From the NCBI RefSeq assembly GCF_028687635.1, contig NZ_JAQTZS010000011.1, forward strand, positions 28,002 through 92,001: a stretch of DNA of 64,000 bases, in the 5' to 3' direction. Positions 1 through 9,330 of the stretch are shown one piece after another. Below the pieces are notes generated by a model. That model made no database searches. It was not told the origin of the DNA and was given only the letters and a program-made list of their open reading frames with translations. Origin of the DNA: Malikia sp. GTDB taxonomy: Bacteria > Pseudomonadota > Gammaproteobacteria > Burkholderiales > Burkholderiaceae_C. The number at the start of each line of letters is the position of its first letter. Position 1 is the first letter of the stretch. Both the position numbers and the translations under genes were made by a program.

Positions 1-240
1 CAGCGACTGCATCAGGCGCGACAGCGCACCGTCTTGCTGCGGCGTCAGCAGCAGGTGCAGGTGGTTGTCCATCAGCACATAGGCGTGGACCTGCACCTTC
101 TCGCGCTGCGCCAGCTCGGCCAGCTGGGACAGGAAGAATTCGCGGTCCTCGCGATCGATGAAGACGGCCTGCCGGTTGTTGCCGCGCAGGATCACATGAT
201 GGGGCACACCGGTGACGGCCAATCGGGGCAAGCGGGCCAT
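1..240 (-). CDS. REP-associated tyrosine transposase (RAYT), N-terminal 80 residues, runs off the window
   Basis: The reading frame begins at an ATG at 240 and is open to the window edge. It is preceded by a GAAGGA ribosome site. The start MARLPRLAVTGVPHHVILRG followed by NNRQAVF is the usual opening of the IS200-like transposase family that works on REP palindromes. The HUH motif is visible as H60-L-H62 in DNHLHLLL. Family knowledge: these single-copy Y1 nucleases bind and cleave chromosomal REP hairpins and are not normally part of a mobile IS. The catalytic tyrosine should lie beyond the window. The gene follows the MFS permease by 10 bp on the same strand. Confidence 0.85.
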   Translation of the reverse strand, partial: MARLPRLAVTGVPHHVILRGNNRQAVFIDREDREFFLSQLAELAQREKVQVHAYVLMDNHLHLLLTPQQDGALSRLMQSL

Positions 241-250
241 GACGATTCCT

Positions 251-1444
251 TCAGTGGAGGCGGCGCTGCAACAGCACCGCCAGACCGAGCCCGGCAGCAC
301 AACAGCAGACCGTGAACCACCAGGCCGGCGACCAGTCACCCCCCTGGCGGGCGACCAGCCAGGCCACCGCCGGCGGCCCGGCAAACTGTCCCAGCGAAGA
401 CAACTGCTGCATCCAGCCGACCGTGGTCGACACCGTGTGCCCGCTGGGCGCCAGCCGCACCGCCAGGCTGAACAGGGTGCCGGGTATCAAGCCACCCACC
501 GAGGAAAAGACCAGCACCGCCACGAACTGCCCGGCCGGCCCCACCACGCCCGAAAAAGCGACCCAGCAGGCCAGACCCATGACGCCATAACCGATGGCCA
601 GCAGATGACCGGGCCGCCAGTGACGCGCCAGCAGGCGGCCGGCGGCCACGTTGCCGATCGCATTGGCCCCGGCTGCGGCGGCGCTCAACACCCCCGAGAC
701 GCCGAGCGACCAGCCGGCCTGGGTCTGGATGGTGGGCAGGAAGCCGACCACCGCCAGCCACTGCCCCGAATACACGAAGAAGGCCAGCGCCACCAGCCAG
801 GGTCCCGAGGAGGACAAGGTCTGGCGCAGCCGCCGGCCCCAGCCCGGTCCCGGCGCCGCCGTCGAGTGCCCGGGGTCCGGCGGCACCCGCAGCCAGACCA
901 CAACGGCCCAGCACAGGGTCAGCCCGGACAGCAGCAGCCAGGCCCAGCGCCACCCCAGCGCGGCATAGAGTCCAGGCCCCAGCAGCATGGCCAGGGCGAC
1001 CCCCGTCGGCATGTAGCCGCCCCAGGTGCCCAACAACCGATTCAGCGACGGCGGATCCTGCACCAGGCGCCGGATCAGGCCAGGCGCCGGCAGGACGGTC
1101 AGCAACAGGCCGACCCCCTCCAGCATGCGCGCGACCAGCAGCAGCGGCACCCGGGACGCCATGGCGCCCAGCGCACAGCCCAGCGCCAGCAGGCAAAGCC
1201 CCAGCAGCATGGTGCGGCGCAGTCCCGCCCGGTCCGCCAGCAGCCCGGCCAAGGCCCCCAGCAGCATCCCGGCCACCTGCATCACCGACAGCAGAAAGCC
1301 CGCCTGAACCAGGGTCAGGCCCAGCTCGGCGCGCAGGATCGGGATTCCCGGCGGCAACTTCCCCACATGCAGGGCCGCCACCACGCCGGCGGCGATCACC
1401 AGCCAGGCGGCCCGGCCGTTCAGCGCCTCAGGCGCAGCAGGCAT
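251..1444 (-). CDS. MFS transporter, CynX/NimT-like
   Basis: A 397-residue protein with about twelve hydrophobic segments and the MFS loop 2-3 signature in the form [13 protein letters not shown] near residues 68-80. It is an inner-membrane secondary transporter. The overall pattern, including [15 protein letters not shown] at the N-terminus, resembles the cyanate/nitroimidazole MFS branch, but no substrate can be read from the sequence. The ATG start lies inside the 3' end of aroB (17-bp overlap), so it is probably translationally coupled as the last or next-to-last gene of the aroK-aroB transcript. In many Burkholderiales a dGTPase gene sits at this place, so the permease is a local variation. 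Confidence 0.75.
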   Translation of the reverse strand: MPAAPEALNGRAAWLVIAAGVVAALHVGKLPPGIPILRAELGLTLVQAGFLLSVMQVAGMLLGALAGLLADRAGLRRTMLLGLCLLALGCALGAMASRVPLLLVARMLEGVGLLLTVLPAPGLIRRLVQDPPSLNRLLGTWGGYMPTGVALAMLLGPGLYAALGWRWAWLLLSGLTLCWAVVVWLRVPPDPGHSTAAPGPGWGRRLRQTLSSSGPWLVALAFFVYSGQWLAVVGFLPTIQTQAGWSLGVSGVLSAAAAGANAIGNVAAGRLLARHWRPGHLLAIGYGVMGLACWVAFSGVVGPAGQFVAVLVFSSVGGLIPGTLFSLAVRLAPSGHTVSTTVGWMQQLSSLGQFAGPPAVAWLVARQGGDWSPAWWFTVCCCAAGLGLAVLLQRRLH

Positions 1445-2585
1445 CGATGACCTCGGCCACCAGCGCGTCGGGCGCGCCGCGCACCACGGCCCGGCCGGCG
1501 TCCTCCACCAGCACGAACTTGATCTCGCCGGCCTCGGCCTTCTTGTCGACCCGCATCAGCCGCAGATAGCGCTGCGCGTTGCTCAAGCCCTCGCAACCTT
1601 CGCCATGGCCATGCTTGAGTTGCGGCCCGCGCACCGGCAGGCCAGCGGCCTCGACCAGCCGCACCAGCCGCTCGACCTTGTCCGCCGACAGCAGGCCCAG
1701 GCGCTGGGACAGGCGCGCGGCCATCACCATGCCGCAACCCACGCCCTCGCCGTGCAGCCACTCGCCGTAGCCCAGGCCGGCCTCGATCGCGTGACCGAAG
1801 GTATGACCGAAGTTCAGGATCGCGCGCAGGCCCGCCTCGCGCTCGTCCTGGCCGACGACCTCGGCCTTGATCTCGCAGCTGCGCTGCACCGCGTGCGCCA
1901 GCGCCTTGGGGTCGCGCGCGCGCAGCGCCGGCAGGTTCGCCTCGATCCAGTCCAGGAAGGCCAGATCGTGGATCGGGCCGTACTTGATCACCTCGGCCAG
2001 GCCCGCGCTGAGCTCGCGCTCGGGCAGCGTCTGCAGCGTGTCGAGATCGCAGACCACACGCGCCGGCTGGTAGAAGGCGCCGATCATGTTCTTGCCCAGC
2101 GGGTGATTGATCGCGGTCTTGCCGCCCACCGACGAATCCACCTGCGCCAGCAGCGTGGTCGGCACCTGCACGAAGGGCACGCCGCGCATGTAGCAGGCGG
2201 CGGCAAAGCCGGTCATGTCGCCCACCACGCCACCGCCGAGCGCGAACAGCACCGTCTTGCGGTCACAGCCGCGCGACAGCAGCGCGTCGAAGATCAGGTT
2301 CAGCGAGTCCCAGCTCTTGTACGCCTCGCCGTCGGGCAGGGTCACAAGATGGATCTGCGGATAGTGGCTGCTCAAGGCCTGCTGCAGCCGGGCAGCATAG
2401 AGCGGGCCGACCGTCGTGTTGGTCACGATCAGCGCCGACGCGGCCTTGGGCAGGCCCGCCCAAGTGGCCGGATCGTCCAGCAGCGAGGAACCGATCAGGA
2501 TGGGATAGCTGCGCTCGCCCAGTTCGATCTCGACGCGGGCATGGACTTGGCCGCCCACGGGCGGCTGGAAGGTGGCTTGGGTCAT
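1428..2585 (-). CDS. aroB: 3-dehydroquinate synthase
   Basis: A 385-residue protein catalysing the second shikimate step, DAHP to 3-dehydroquinate, with NAD and a divalent metal in the cytoplasm. Diagnostic motifs are present in order: PDGEAYKSW, the NAD-binding [13 protein letters not shown], the substrate loop [18 protein letters not shown], and the metal-ligand segment [12 protein letters not shown]. The length is normal for the family. The start MTQATFQPP is an ATG at 2585, nine bases after the aroK stop, so the two shikimate genes form one operon downstream of pilQ and the Ig-like lipoprotein gene. Confidence 0.96.
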   Translation of the reverse strand: MTQATFQPPVGGQVHARVEIELGERSYPILIGSSLLDDPATWAGLPKAASALIVTNTTVGPLYAARLQQALSSHYPQIHLVTLPDGEAYKSWDSLNLIFDALLSRGCDRKTVLFALGGGVVGDMTGFAAACYMRGVPFVQVPTTLLAQVDSSVGGKTAINHPLGKNMIGAFYQPARVVCDLDTLQTLPERELSAGLAEVIKYGPIHDLAFLDWIEANLPALRARDPKALAHAVQRSCEIKAEVVGQDEREAGLRAILNFGHTFGHAIEAGLGYGEWLHGEGVGCGMVMAARLSQRLGLLSADKVERLVRLVEAAGLPVRGPQLKHGHGEGCEGLSNAQRYLRLMRVDKKAEAGEIKFVLVEDAGRAVVRGAPDALVAEVIDACCA

Positions 2586-2594
2586 CCCGCTAGT

Positions 2595-3125
2595 TTAGCG
2601 GGGCATGGACTCCGGCAAGGCGCCGGCGAGCTCCAGCTGCATCACGATCATGTTGACCAGGGTGGCGACCGAGGGCCGGCCGGTCTCGACCACGTAATGC
2701 GCGCAGTCGCGGTACTGCGGATCGCGCGCCTCGTAGAGGTCGCGCAGCCGCTGCAGCGGATCAGCCACCAGCAGCAGCGGCCGACCTCGGTCATGCTTGA
2801 TGCGGCGATAGATGTCCTCGGGCGTCGAGCGCAGGTAGATCACCTGGCCGCGCGCCTTCAGGAAACCCCGGGTCGCCTCGCGCATGCAGGAGCCGCCGCC
2901 AGTCGACAGCACCACGTTCGGACCCCGGGTCAGGTCGTCGAGCGTGTCCTGCTCGATGTCGCGGAAGCGCGCCTCGCCCTCGCGCTCGAAGAACTCGCGG
3001 ATCGAGCAGCCGATGCGCTCCTCGATCACGTGATCGGAGTCGATGAAGGGCACAGCCAGCCGGCGGGCGAGCTGGCGCCCGACAGTGGATTTGCCTGAAC
3101 CGGGCAGGCCTACCAGTACGATCAA
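2595..3125 (-). CDS. aroK: Shikimate kinase
   Basis: A 176-residue P-loop kinase that phosphorylates shikimate with ATP. Visible are the Walker A GLPGSGKSTVG at the N-terminus, the shikimate-binding DSD (FIDSDHVIEE) and the GGGS loop (STGGGSCMR). The only start consistent with the family N-terminus is a TTG at 3125 (MIVLVGLPGSG); no ATG or GTG is in frame before it in the adjacent sequence. This gives a start eight bases after the stop of the upstream lipoprotein gene, which suggests coupling. The ribosome site is weak (GAGAG). Confidence 0.93.
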   Translation of the reverse strand: MIVLVGLPGSGKSTVGRQLARRLAVPFIDSDHVIEERIGCSIREFFEREGEARFRDIEQDTLDDLTRGPNVVLSTGGGSCMREATRGFLKARGQVIYLRSTPEDIYRRIKHDRGRPLLLVADPLQRLRDLYEARDPQYRDCAHYVVETGRPSVATLVNMIVMQLELAGALPESMPR

Positions 3126-3133
3126 TCTGTCTC

Positions 3134-5191
3134 TCAGTCCAATGAAACGGTGAGGGGCGATGATACGACGCCACTTGGCGACTTGGTCGTGAAGATCAAA
3201 CGATCACCCACTGCGGCATAACAGTCTGAGAGCGCAACCGTAACCGTTCTCGGGCTGACCATATTCGGGACGGTGTCAACCAAAGTTTGGATGCTCCAAG
3301 GAATGTCTGTAACGACCTCACAAATAGAAATACCAAGGTTGAGCCTTGACCCCGTATAAGGAGCAGCATAAACCTGAGTGCCCGTCGGCATGCTGTTCCC
3401 GTTAACATCCTGGACGACCACGGATACCGATGTCACCTCTTGGAAGTTGTTGTTATTGATAGTGACAGTGCGCGTGGTAAGCGTCGAGGATGCAAAGACT
3501 GGCGCCGAGCTTGCGAACACCACCTGCGCCTGCCGCCGCACGTCAGCAGCACCCCAGACCCCGTCACAAGTATTAGGCCGCCCATCGAGAAGGATAGGGC
3601 GTTTGATACTACCCGGCAGTGTTGGACAAGCCAGACTCCCAGCACGTGGCACTGAGAACTCGCCTGTGTCGTATGCTTCGTGCTGGTCGGCATCCATCAG
3701 AGCATTGCCCATGTCCGTGAACGCCTCGCCGAGATCGTAGACATTGTTTCCATTAGCATCGACGAAGTCCTCCTCGCCTGGCACATAGGCCATGACCACT
3801 GCACGTCCACCAGCAGGGCGAGGGTTTTGACTGAAGAGTGTCGATTTGCAGACAGAGGTCTCGCCCGGCACTCCATCGGTGACATAGCAGGTGGGCGGGA
3901 TCATGACGCCCGCTGAGCTGACGAAGTTCACCTGGGTGCCTGCGGGCACGGGGTTGCCGACCCTGTCGGCCAGACGGACGATGACATCGGTTTTCACACC
4001 ATCCAGGTTTAAGCCCTCGATGCTGAACTTCTCCAGGCTCAAGCTCAACCGGCTCTGGACGGCGACGCCGCGAGCCACGGTAAGGACATTGGAATAGGCC
4101 TGGACGGCTGCATTGACAGTGGACACTGCCTTGACCAGCACCGAAGTAGGCACAGTACCGGAATACACCGGCACCTTTACAAGGCCAGCGGAGTCGCTGG
4201 TCACCGTCACCACACTCGTGTTGCCTTTGGTGCCTAGCGACACCCCGGTCGTGATCAGACCAGCGCTACCGCCCGCCGCAGGGTTGACAAGGGAAAGGCT
4301 AACGCTGTGGTTACCCAAGGCGGTTCCGTTGACGTCGACCACCTTGAACACCACATCCGACTGAGTCGCACCGACCGAACCCTGCAGGTAGATGATCTGC
4401 GGAGTGGCACTCGCGAACTGGATGTTGGTGGCTTGGGTCGGTAAGACTGAGATCGTGCCTTGAACAGGACTCGCACCAGCCGCCGAAGCAGTGATGGTCA
4501 CCTGCGAATTGGCGCAAGCAGCTGCGTCGGCCGTGTAAGTGACGGATGCCTTGCCACTTGAGTCAGTGGCTGTCGCTGCGGGCAGCACGGTTCCACAAGA
4601 GACCGCAAAAGTGACCTGAACCGGCGTGCTGGTCGCTGCTACGCCGTTGATCTTCGCCATTACGGCGACAGGGCGATTGCCGTAGGCAGCGAGCGCCGTT
4701 GTTGTTCCGACATCGAGATTGTCGAGCGACAGCGACAAGGGAGTTATCTGGTAGTCCTTGGTCGCAACAATAGCTTCGCCATCGATCAGGGCCGTGACGC
4801 TCACGGTACCTGCCCCTGCCGCCGTTATGGAGGCCGAACTAATCTGAACCGTAGCAGTACCTGTCGAGTCAGTCAGGACATCGGACGCAGGGCTGATCCG
4901 AATCAGCTTGGCATCGCCAACGAAGGAAACCTTCTTCCCGGCTACAACCGCCCCCTTGGCATCCTTCAAGGTTGCTTTGACCGTTGCCAGCCCAGCTGCC
5001 CCCAAGGAGGTCGTGACAGCATTTGACTGGTCATAAATTTCGACTGAAATGGATGCCTTGGATGTCGAACCGCCCCCACCCGTTCCTGCATTGGAGCCCC
5101 CAGCAGGCGTCCCCGCACTCCCCCCACCCCCACCGCAAGCCACCAGCGCCAGCGCCACCCACAGCGCCACGAGCCATTTGAAGATCTTCAT
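3134..5191 (-). CDS. Lipoprotein with bacterial Ig-like (Big_1/invasin-type) repeats and Ca-binding-like insert
   Basis: A 685-residue protein starting MKIFKWLVALWVALALVACG. The signal peptide ends in the lipobox LVAC and is followed by a Gly/Ser-rich linker (residues 20-46). The rest shows repeated beta-rich units with phrases such as TVKATLKDAKGAVVAGKKV, GTATVQISS, VTVTSDSAGLVKVPV and VQDVNGNSMPTGTQV, typical of Ig-like domain 1. Near residues 470-505 lies an acidic stretch (DANGNNVYDLGEAF and MDADQHEAYDTGEF) like an EF-hand or dockerin calcium site. It is probably anchored in the outer membrane or surface-exposed. It sits between pilQ and aroK, genes that are usually adjacent. Base composition is visibly more AT-rich than the neighbours, consistent with transfer or different selection. 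A role in adhesion or pilus function is inference from position. Confidence 0.75.
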   Translation of the reverse strand: MKIFKWLVALWVALALVACGGGGGSAGTPAGGSNAGTGGGGSTSKASISVEIYDQSNAVTTSLGAAGLATVKATLKDAKGAVVAGKKVSFVGDAKLIRISPASDVLTDSTGTATVQISSASITAAGAGTVSVTALIDGEAIVATKDYQITPLSLSLDNLDVGTTTALAAYGNRPVAVMAKINGVAATSTPVQVTFAVSCGTVLPAATATDSSGKASVTYTADAAACANSQVTITASAAGASPVQGTISVLPTQATNIQFASATPQIIYLQGSVGATQSDVVFKVVDVNGTALGNHSVSLSLVNPAAGGSAGLITTGVSLGTKGNTSVVTVTSDSAGLVKVPVYSGTVPTSVLVKAVSTVNAAVQAYSNVLTVARGVAVQSRLSLSLEKFSIEGLNLDGVKTDVIVRLADRVGNPVPAGTQVNFVSSAGVMIPPTCYVTDGVPGETSVCKSTLFSQNPRPAGGRAVVMAYVPGEEDFVDANGNNVYDLGEAFTDMGNALMDADQHEAYDTGEFSVPRAGSLACPTLPGSIKRPILLDGRPNTCDGVWGAADVRRQAQVVFASSAPVFASSTLTTRTVTINNNNFQEVTSVSVVVQDVNGNSMPTGTQVYAAPYTGSRLNLGISICEVVTDIPWSIQTLVDTVPNMVSPRTVTVALSDCYAAVGDRLIFTTKSPSGVVSSPLTVSLD

Positions 5192-5224
5192 GCTTGGTTT
5201 CCCTCTCGTTGTGTAGATCCGGGC

Positions 5225-7438
5225 TCAGCGCGCGGTGGTGAGGACGTCCGACAGCGTGCGCGGCGTCAGGAACACCAGCAATTCGGTCTTCTCGGTCTTG
5301 ACCGAGCGGCTCTTGAACAGGTTGCCGGCGAACGGAATGTCGCCGAGCAAGGGCACCTTGTTGACGTCTTCCTGCTCGCTGGAGGTGAAGATGCCGCCAA
5401 TCACCACGGTGCCACCGTTCTCGACCAGCACATTGGTCTTGACGCGCTTGGTGTTGACCGCCACGCCGCCGGGGTAAATGGTGCCGGGCGTGTCCTTGCT
5501 GACCTCGACTTCCATGATGATCCCGCCATCGGGCGTGATCTGCGGCGTCACCAGCAACCTGAGGCTGGCTTTCTTGAAGCTCACCGTCGTCGCGCCGGTC
5601 ACACCGGCAGCCGCCGGATAGGGAATCTCCACGCCCTGCTCGATCTCGGCCTGCGTCTGATCGCCCGTGATCACGCGCGGGCTGGCCACCACCTTGCCTT
5701 TGCCGTCGGCCTGCAGCGCCGAGATTTCGAGATCGAGGAAGCGGTTGGCGGTCGGACTGAACAGCGACAAGGCCAGCGTGGCCGGATTGGTCGTGCCTTG
5801 TGCCATCGCTGGCAGGTTGACGAAGCTGGTGTTGGCCGAGGTCAGCGCCGTTGTCCGCTCCAGCGTGGTCGCCGACACGGCATCGTAGCTGCCGCCGAAG
5901 GCCGCCCGATTGCTTCCCCCGATCGAATAGCCCGCATCGCCACCGCGGATGCCGCGCAGGTCGCTGCCACCGAACTTGACGCCGAGCGAGCGGCCGAAGG
6001 TGTCGCTCGCCTCGACGATGCGCGCCTCGATCATGACCTGACGCACGGGGATGTCGAGCTTCTTGATCATTTCCTGCACCGCCTCGAGCCGCGACGGAAT
6101 GTCGGTCACGAACAGTTGGTTGGTGCGAGGTTCAGCAAATACCGCACCGTACGGCGACAACGTGCGGCCGCCCTCAACCGTGGTGGTATTGTTTGAATAG
6201 GTTCTTGCTACCGGTCTGGTAATGCTGCTAGCTGAAACTTGTGAAGTTGAGGTTGTAGTGGTTGTGCCAAGCAACTGTGCCGAGATATCGACTGCCTTGG
6301 CATAGTTCAACTGAAAAGATTGGGTTTTCAACGGCTCGATGCTTTGCATCTCCGCCCTGGCCTGTGCCTCCTGCTTCTCGCGCGCGGTGATCTCGTCCTT
6401 GGGCGCGATCCAGATCACGTTGCCAGACTTGCGCATGCCCAGGCCCTTGGCCTGCAGGATGATGTCGAGCGCCTGGTCCCATGGCACGTCCTTGAGCCGC
6501 AGCGTGACGTTGCCCACCACCGAGTCCGAGGTCACGATGTTGAAGTTGGTGAAGTCGGCGATCACCTGGAGCAGCGAACGCACCTCGATGTTCTGGAAGT
6601 TCAGCGTCAGCTTCTCGCCGGCGTAGCCCGGCCCCTGGGTCAGCTTGTTGGGATCGACCTTGAGTTCGCGCATCTCCAGCACGAACTGGCGGTCGCTCTG
6701 GTAGGCGCTGTGCTCCCAGTTGCCACGGGCCTCGACCACCATGCGCACGCGGTCGCCGACCTGGGTCGTGGTGACGGTCTGCACCGGGGTGCCGAAATCG
6801 GTGACGTCGAGGCGGCGGCGCAGGCCTTGCGGCAGCGAGGTCTTGAGAAAATCGACCACCAGGTTCTTGCCCTGCTGGCGAATGTCGACGCCGACCTGAT
6901 TGCTGGCCAGGTTCACCACCAGGCGCCCCGCCCCTTCGGGGCCGCGACGGAAGTCCACATCCTGCAGCGGCAGCATCTCGTTGCCACCGCCCTGCGCGAA
7001 GGCCGGCGTGGCGACTGGCGCCGCGCTGGTGTCGGGCGCCAGCAGCACCAGCAGGGTATTGCCCTCGATCCTGGTCTGGTAGCCGGTCGCGTGGTTGAGG
7101 TTGAGCACGACCCGGGTACGGTCGCCCGCCTGGACCACATTGGCCGAGCGCAGATTGCCCTGGTTGAGCTCGAACAGCTTGCGCCCGGTGGCGTTGCTCG
7201 CACCCGCAAAATCCAGCGCGATGCGCGCCGGCGACTGGATCGCGAAGCCAGTCGGCGGCTGCCGGATCGGCTCGCTGGCCTGGATGCGCAAGATCTCGGT
7301 GCCCCCCTGCGTCGCGGCAGAGATGGACTGGATCGCGAGTTGCGCCTGCGCCAGTCCGGCCGACAACAGACCCAGCACCAGCAGGGACAACTGGTGCCAG
7401 CCCGTCTGGCCCGCCGTCGATTTCGTGTTCTTCTTCAT
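5225..7438 (-). CDS. pilQ: Type IV pilus secretin PilQ
   Basis: A 737-residue outer-membrane secretin through which the pilus passes. It has a signal peptide (LVLGLLSAGLAQA), two N-terminal AMIN-type regions (about residues 35-250; the first with LAIQSISAATQGGTEILRI), an STN domain (LTLNFQNIEVRSLLQVIADF, about 280-345), an N1 domain ending at EPRTNQLFVTD, and the secretin core with VEIPYPAA and VPLLGDIPFAGNLFKS near the C-terminus. A Ser/Thr/Asn-rich insert around residues 385-420 coincides with a locally AT-rich patch (about 6170-6310). The start overlaps the pilP stop by ATGA. It is the last gene of pilMNOPQ. Confidence 0.96.
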   Translation of the reverse strand: MKKNTKSTAGQTGWHQLSLLVLGLLSAGLAQAQLAIQSISAATQGGTEILRIQASEPIRQPPTGFAIQSPARIALDFAGASNATGRKLFELNQGNLRSANVVQAGDRTRVVLNLNHATGYQTRIEGNTLLVLLAPDTSAAPVATPAFAQGGGNEMLPLQDVDFRRGPEGAGRLVVNLASNQVGVDIRQQGKNLVVDFLKTSLPQGLRRRLDVTDFGTPVQTVTTTQVGDRVRMVVEARGNWEHSAYQSDRQFVLEMRELKVDPNKLTQGPGYAGEKLTLNFQNIEVRSLLQVIADFTNFNIVTSDSVVGNVTLRLKDVPWDQALDIILQAKGLGMRKSGNVIWIAPKDEITAREKQEAQARAEMQSIEPLKTQSFQLNYAKAVDISAQLLGTTTTTSTSQVSASSITRPVARTYSNNTTTVEGGRTLSPYGAVFAEPRTNQLFVTDIPSRLEAVQEMIKKLDIPVRQVMIEARIVEASDTFGRSLGVKFGGSDLRGIRGGDAGYSIGGSNRAAFGGSYDAVSATTLERTTALTSANTSFVNLPAMAQGTTNPATLALSLFSPTANRFLDLEISALQADGKGKVVASPRVITGDQTQAEIEQGVEIPYPAAAGVTGATTVSFKKASLRLLVTPQITPDGGIIMEVEVSKDTPGTIYPGGVAVNTKRVKTNVLVENGGTVVIGGIFTSSEQEDVNKVPLLGDIPFAGNLFKSRSVKTEKTELLVFLTPRTLSDVLTTAR

Positions 7439-7986
7439 TTGCGGGTCTCCTCCTGTAGCTGCAGCGCGGCCGGTCGTTCGACCCAGTCGCCGGCCGCGTC
7501 CTGAACGATCTCGCGCAGCGCGATCTGCTGCTCGTCGATCTGCGTGATGCGCCCGAAGTTCTGTCCCAGGTACTGGCCGACGCCGACCTGGTACAGCAGC
7601 TTGTCCACCCGGACCAGCGCCACCTTGCGGCCGGCCCGGTCCATCAGGCCGACCATGGTCATGCTGTCGAGCGGGACCAGCTCCAGCGGCTCCTTGCGCC
7701 GATCGGTCTCGGCACGGATCAGGGCATTCCCGGCACCCGATGCCTTATCGGTGCGCAGTGCGATGAAAAGTTTCTCGGAACTGAAGGGCGGCACGGCCGA
7801 CTCGCTGCCATAGGCCTGCGGCACGAAGCGCTTGGGCTCGGCGATCGGTTCGACCTGCGGCGAGACGGCGTTGCGCTGCTCGGTCATCCACTGGCGGATC
7901 TCGTCATGCGAGCCCTGGCTGCAAGCCGTCAGCAGCAGGGCCAGGCCCAGGGCGGCGGCTTGGCGGGTGATACGGACGGACCTCAT
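7435..7986 (-). CDS. pilP: Type IV pilus inner-membrane lipoprotein PilP
   Basis: A 183-residue protein with a signal peptide ending in the lipobox LLLTAC. In known systems PilP links the PilN-PilO dimer to the secretin. The C-terminal beta-domain is visible as VGLMDRAGRKVALVRVDKLLYQVGVGQYLGQNFGRI, typical of PilP. The start overlaps the pilO stop and the stop overlaps the pilQ start, both by four bases (ATGA), so expression is tightly coupled. Confidence 0.93.
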   Translation of the reverse strand: MRSVRITRQAAALGLALLLTACSQGSHDEIRQWMTEQRNAVSPQVEPIAEPKRFVPQAYGSESAVPPFSSEKLFIALRTDKASGAGNALIRAETDRRKEPLELVPLDSMTMVGLMDRAGRKVALVRVDKLLYQVGVGQYLGQNFGRITQIDEQQIALREIVQDAAGDWVERPAALQLQEETRK

Positions 7987-8684
7987 TTCTTGCCCCCCTT
8001 CTGCTGCGAGGCCTTGCGGGCCTCCTTCTGGGACAGGATCTCGTCGGGATCGAGGTAGCGGAAGGTCTTGGCCGTGGCATCCAGCGTCAACTGGCCGGGC
8101 TGTGCGGACTGGCCAGCCGCCGGGGCGATCGTGAGGTTGTTGAGCGTGACGATGCGCGACAGCGCCGCGATGTCGGCCGCGAACAGCGCGATGTCGTGGT
8201 AGCTGCCGGTCACGCGCAAGGCAATGGGCTGCTCGGCGTAGTACTCCTGCACGTTGACGCCGCCGGGGCGGAACAGCTCGAACTGCAGGCTGCGGCCCAG
8301 ACCGGCCTGGTTGATGTCGGACAGGAGCGCGTCCATCTCGGCCTTGCTGGGCAGCTGCTTCTCGATCTGGTTGACGTAGACCTGAACCTGCTCAAGCTGC
8401 AGCTTGAGGGCCGCCAGGTTGACCGCCTGGGCGAGCTTGGTCTGGTAGGTCTGGCGTAGCTCGATTTCCTGCTGGCGTTCGGCCTCGAGCTCGTCGGACA
8501 GGCCGCTGAGCCAGGCATACCAGAGCGCCACCACCACCACCACCGCCAGCGCGAACAGCAGCAGGTAGCGCGGCAACGCAGGCCAGCGCGAGGGGTCGTT
8601 GCGATCGAGCCCGGTGAAATCGTTGCGTATCTGGCCGCGCAGGGCGGCGAAGTCGATGGCGGAGGCTTGCTTGAATCTGGCCAT
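7983..8684 (-). CDS. pilO: Type IV pilus alignment protein PilO
   Basis: A 233-residue bitopic inner-membrane protein. The start MARFKQASAIDF at 8684 is chosen because it gives the expected short cytoplasmic N-terminus and follows a GGAG-like ribosome site 13 bases after pilN; the frame remains open further upstream without resembling PilO. One membrane segment (YLLLFALAVVVVVALWYAWL, about residues 40-60) is followed by a coiled coil (LEAERQQEIELRQTYQTKL) and a ferredoxin-like periplasmic domain with FELFRPGG and RVTGSYHDIALFAADIAAL. It pairs with PilN. Confidence 0.92.
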   Translation of the reverse strand: MARFKQASAIDFAALRGQIRNDFTGLDRNDPSRWPALPRYLLLFALAVVVVVALWYAWLSGLSDELEAERQQEIELRQTYQTKLAQAVNLAALKLQLEQVQVYVNQIEKQLPSKAEMDALLSDINQAGLGRSLQFELFRPGGVNVQEYYAEQPIALRVTGSYHDIALFAADIAALSRIVTLNNLTIAPAAGQSAQPGQLTLDATAKTFRYLDPDEILSQKEARKASQQKGGKK

Positions 8685-8697
8685 GCTGGGGTTCTCC

Positions 8698-9330
8698 TCA
8701 GACCTTGCCGGCCGGCTGTGCGCCCGGCTGGGTGCCTGGCTTGGCGTCAGGCGAGCCAGGACTCGCCTCCTGGCCGCGCAAGAGCGCGACCCGGATAGAG
8801 AAATTGGAGACACGCCTGTGCCCACGCTGGGGCACGTTGACTTCGCCCGCCACGATCTCGACCAGCTGCGGCTGGCGCAGCCAGGCACTGTGGTTGGCCA
8901 GGTTGCGCAGCAGCTCGGAGACGCGTTCCTGCGACTGGGCCATGCCCGCGATCACGATGCCGTCCCCCTCCTGCTTGAGCGAGCTCAGGTAAACGCCATC
9001 CGGCAGTTGCTTGACCATTTCCTCCAGCAGATGCACCGGCAGGTTACGGTCGGCCTGCAGGCTCTCCACGGCCTGCTGGCGCGCCTTGAGCGCCTCGACC
9101 TGGGACTTGAGGCCGGCGACCTCCTTGATCTGCGCGTCGAGCACCGCGATCTCGGCCCGGAACAGGTCATTGCGGTCGCGCTGGGCGTCGATGCGGGTCT
9201 GGAACGCCAGCATGACCGCGCCAGACAGCAGCCCTCCCACCAGCGCGGCCAGCCCGAGCTGGACCAGGAAGATCTCGCGCCTGCGCTTGCGCGCCGCCTC
9301 GCGGTGCGGCAGCAGGTTGATCAGGATCAT
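8698..9330 (-). CDS. pilN: Type IV pilus assembly protein PilN
   Basis: A 210-residue bitopic protein. The chosen start is MILINLLPHREAARKRRRE at 9330: the INLLP motif is the conserved cytoplasmic tail that docks into PilM, and the ATG overlaps the pilM stop by four bases. One membrane helix (about residues 22-44) is followed by a coiled coil and a periplasmic domain containing LLEEMVKQLPDGVYLSSLKQ. Its partner PilO follows 13 bases downstream. Confidence 0.93.
   Translation of the reverse strand: MILINLLPHREAARKRRREIFLVQLGLAALVGGLLSGAVMLAFQTRIDAQRDRNDLFRAEIAVLDAQIKEVAGLKSQVEALKARQQAVESLQADRNLPVHLLEEMVKQLPDGVYLSSLKQEGDGIVIAGMAQSQERVSELLRNLANHSAWLRQPQLVEIVAGEVNVPQRGHRRVSNFSIRVALLRGQEASPGSPDAKPGTQPGAQPAGKV

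Noticed and set aside
212..1450. Long open frame on the plus strand opposite the MFS gene
   Set aside because: It is Arg/Gln/Pro-rich antisense shadow of a real membrane protein; the same holds for many long frames opposite GC-rich genes, for example 1605-3098, 21219-22895, 34314-36110 and 39220-41109.
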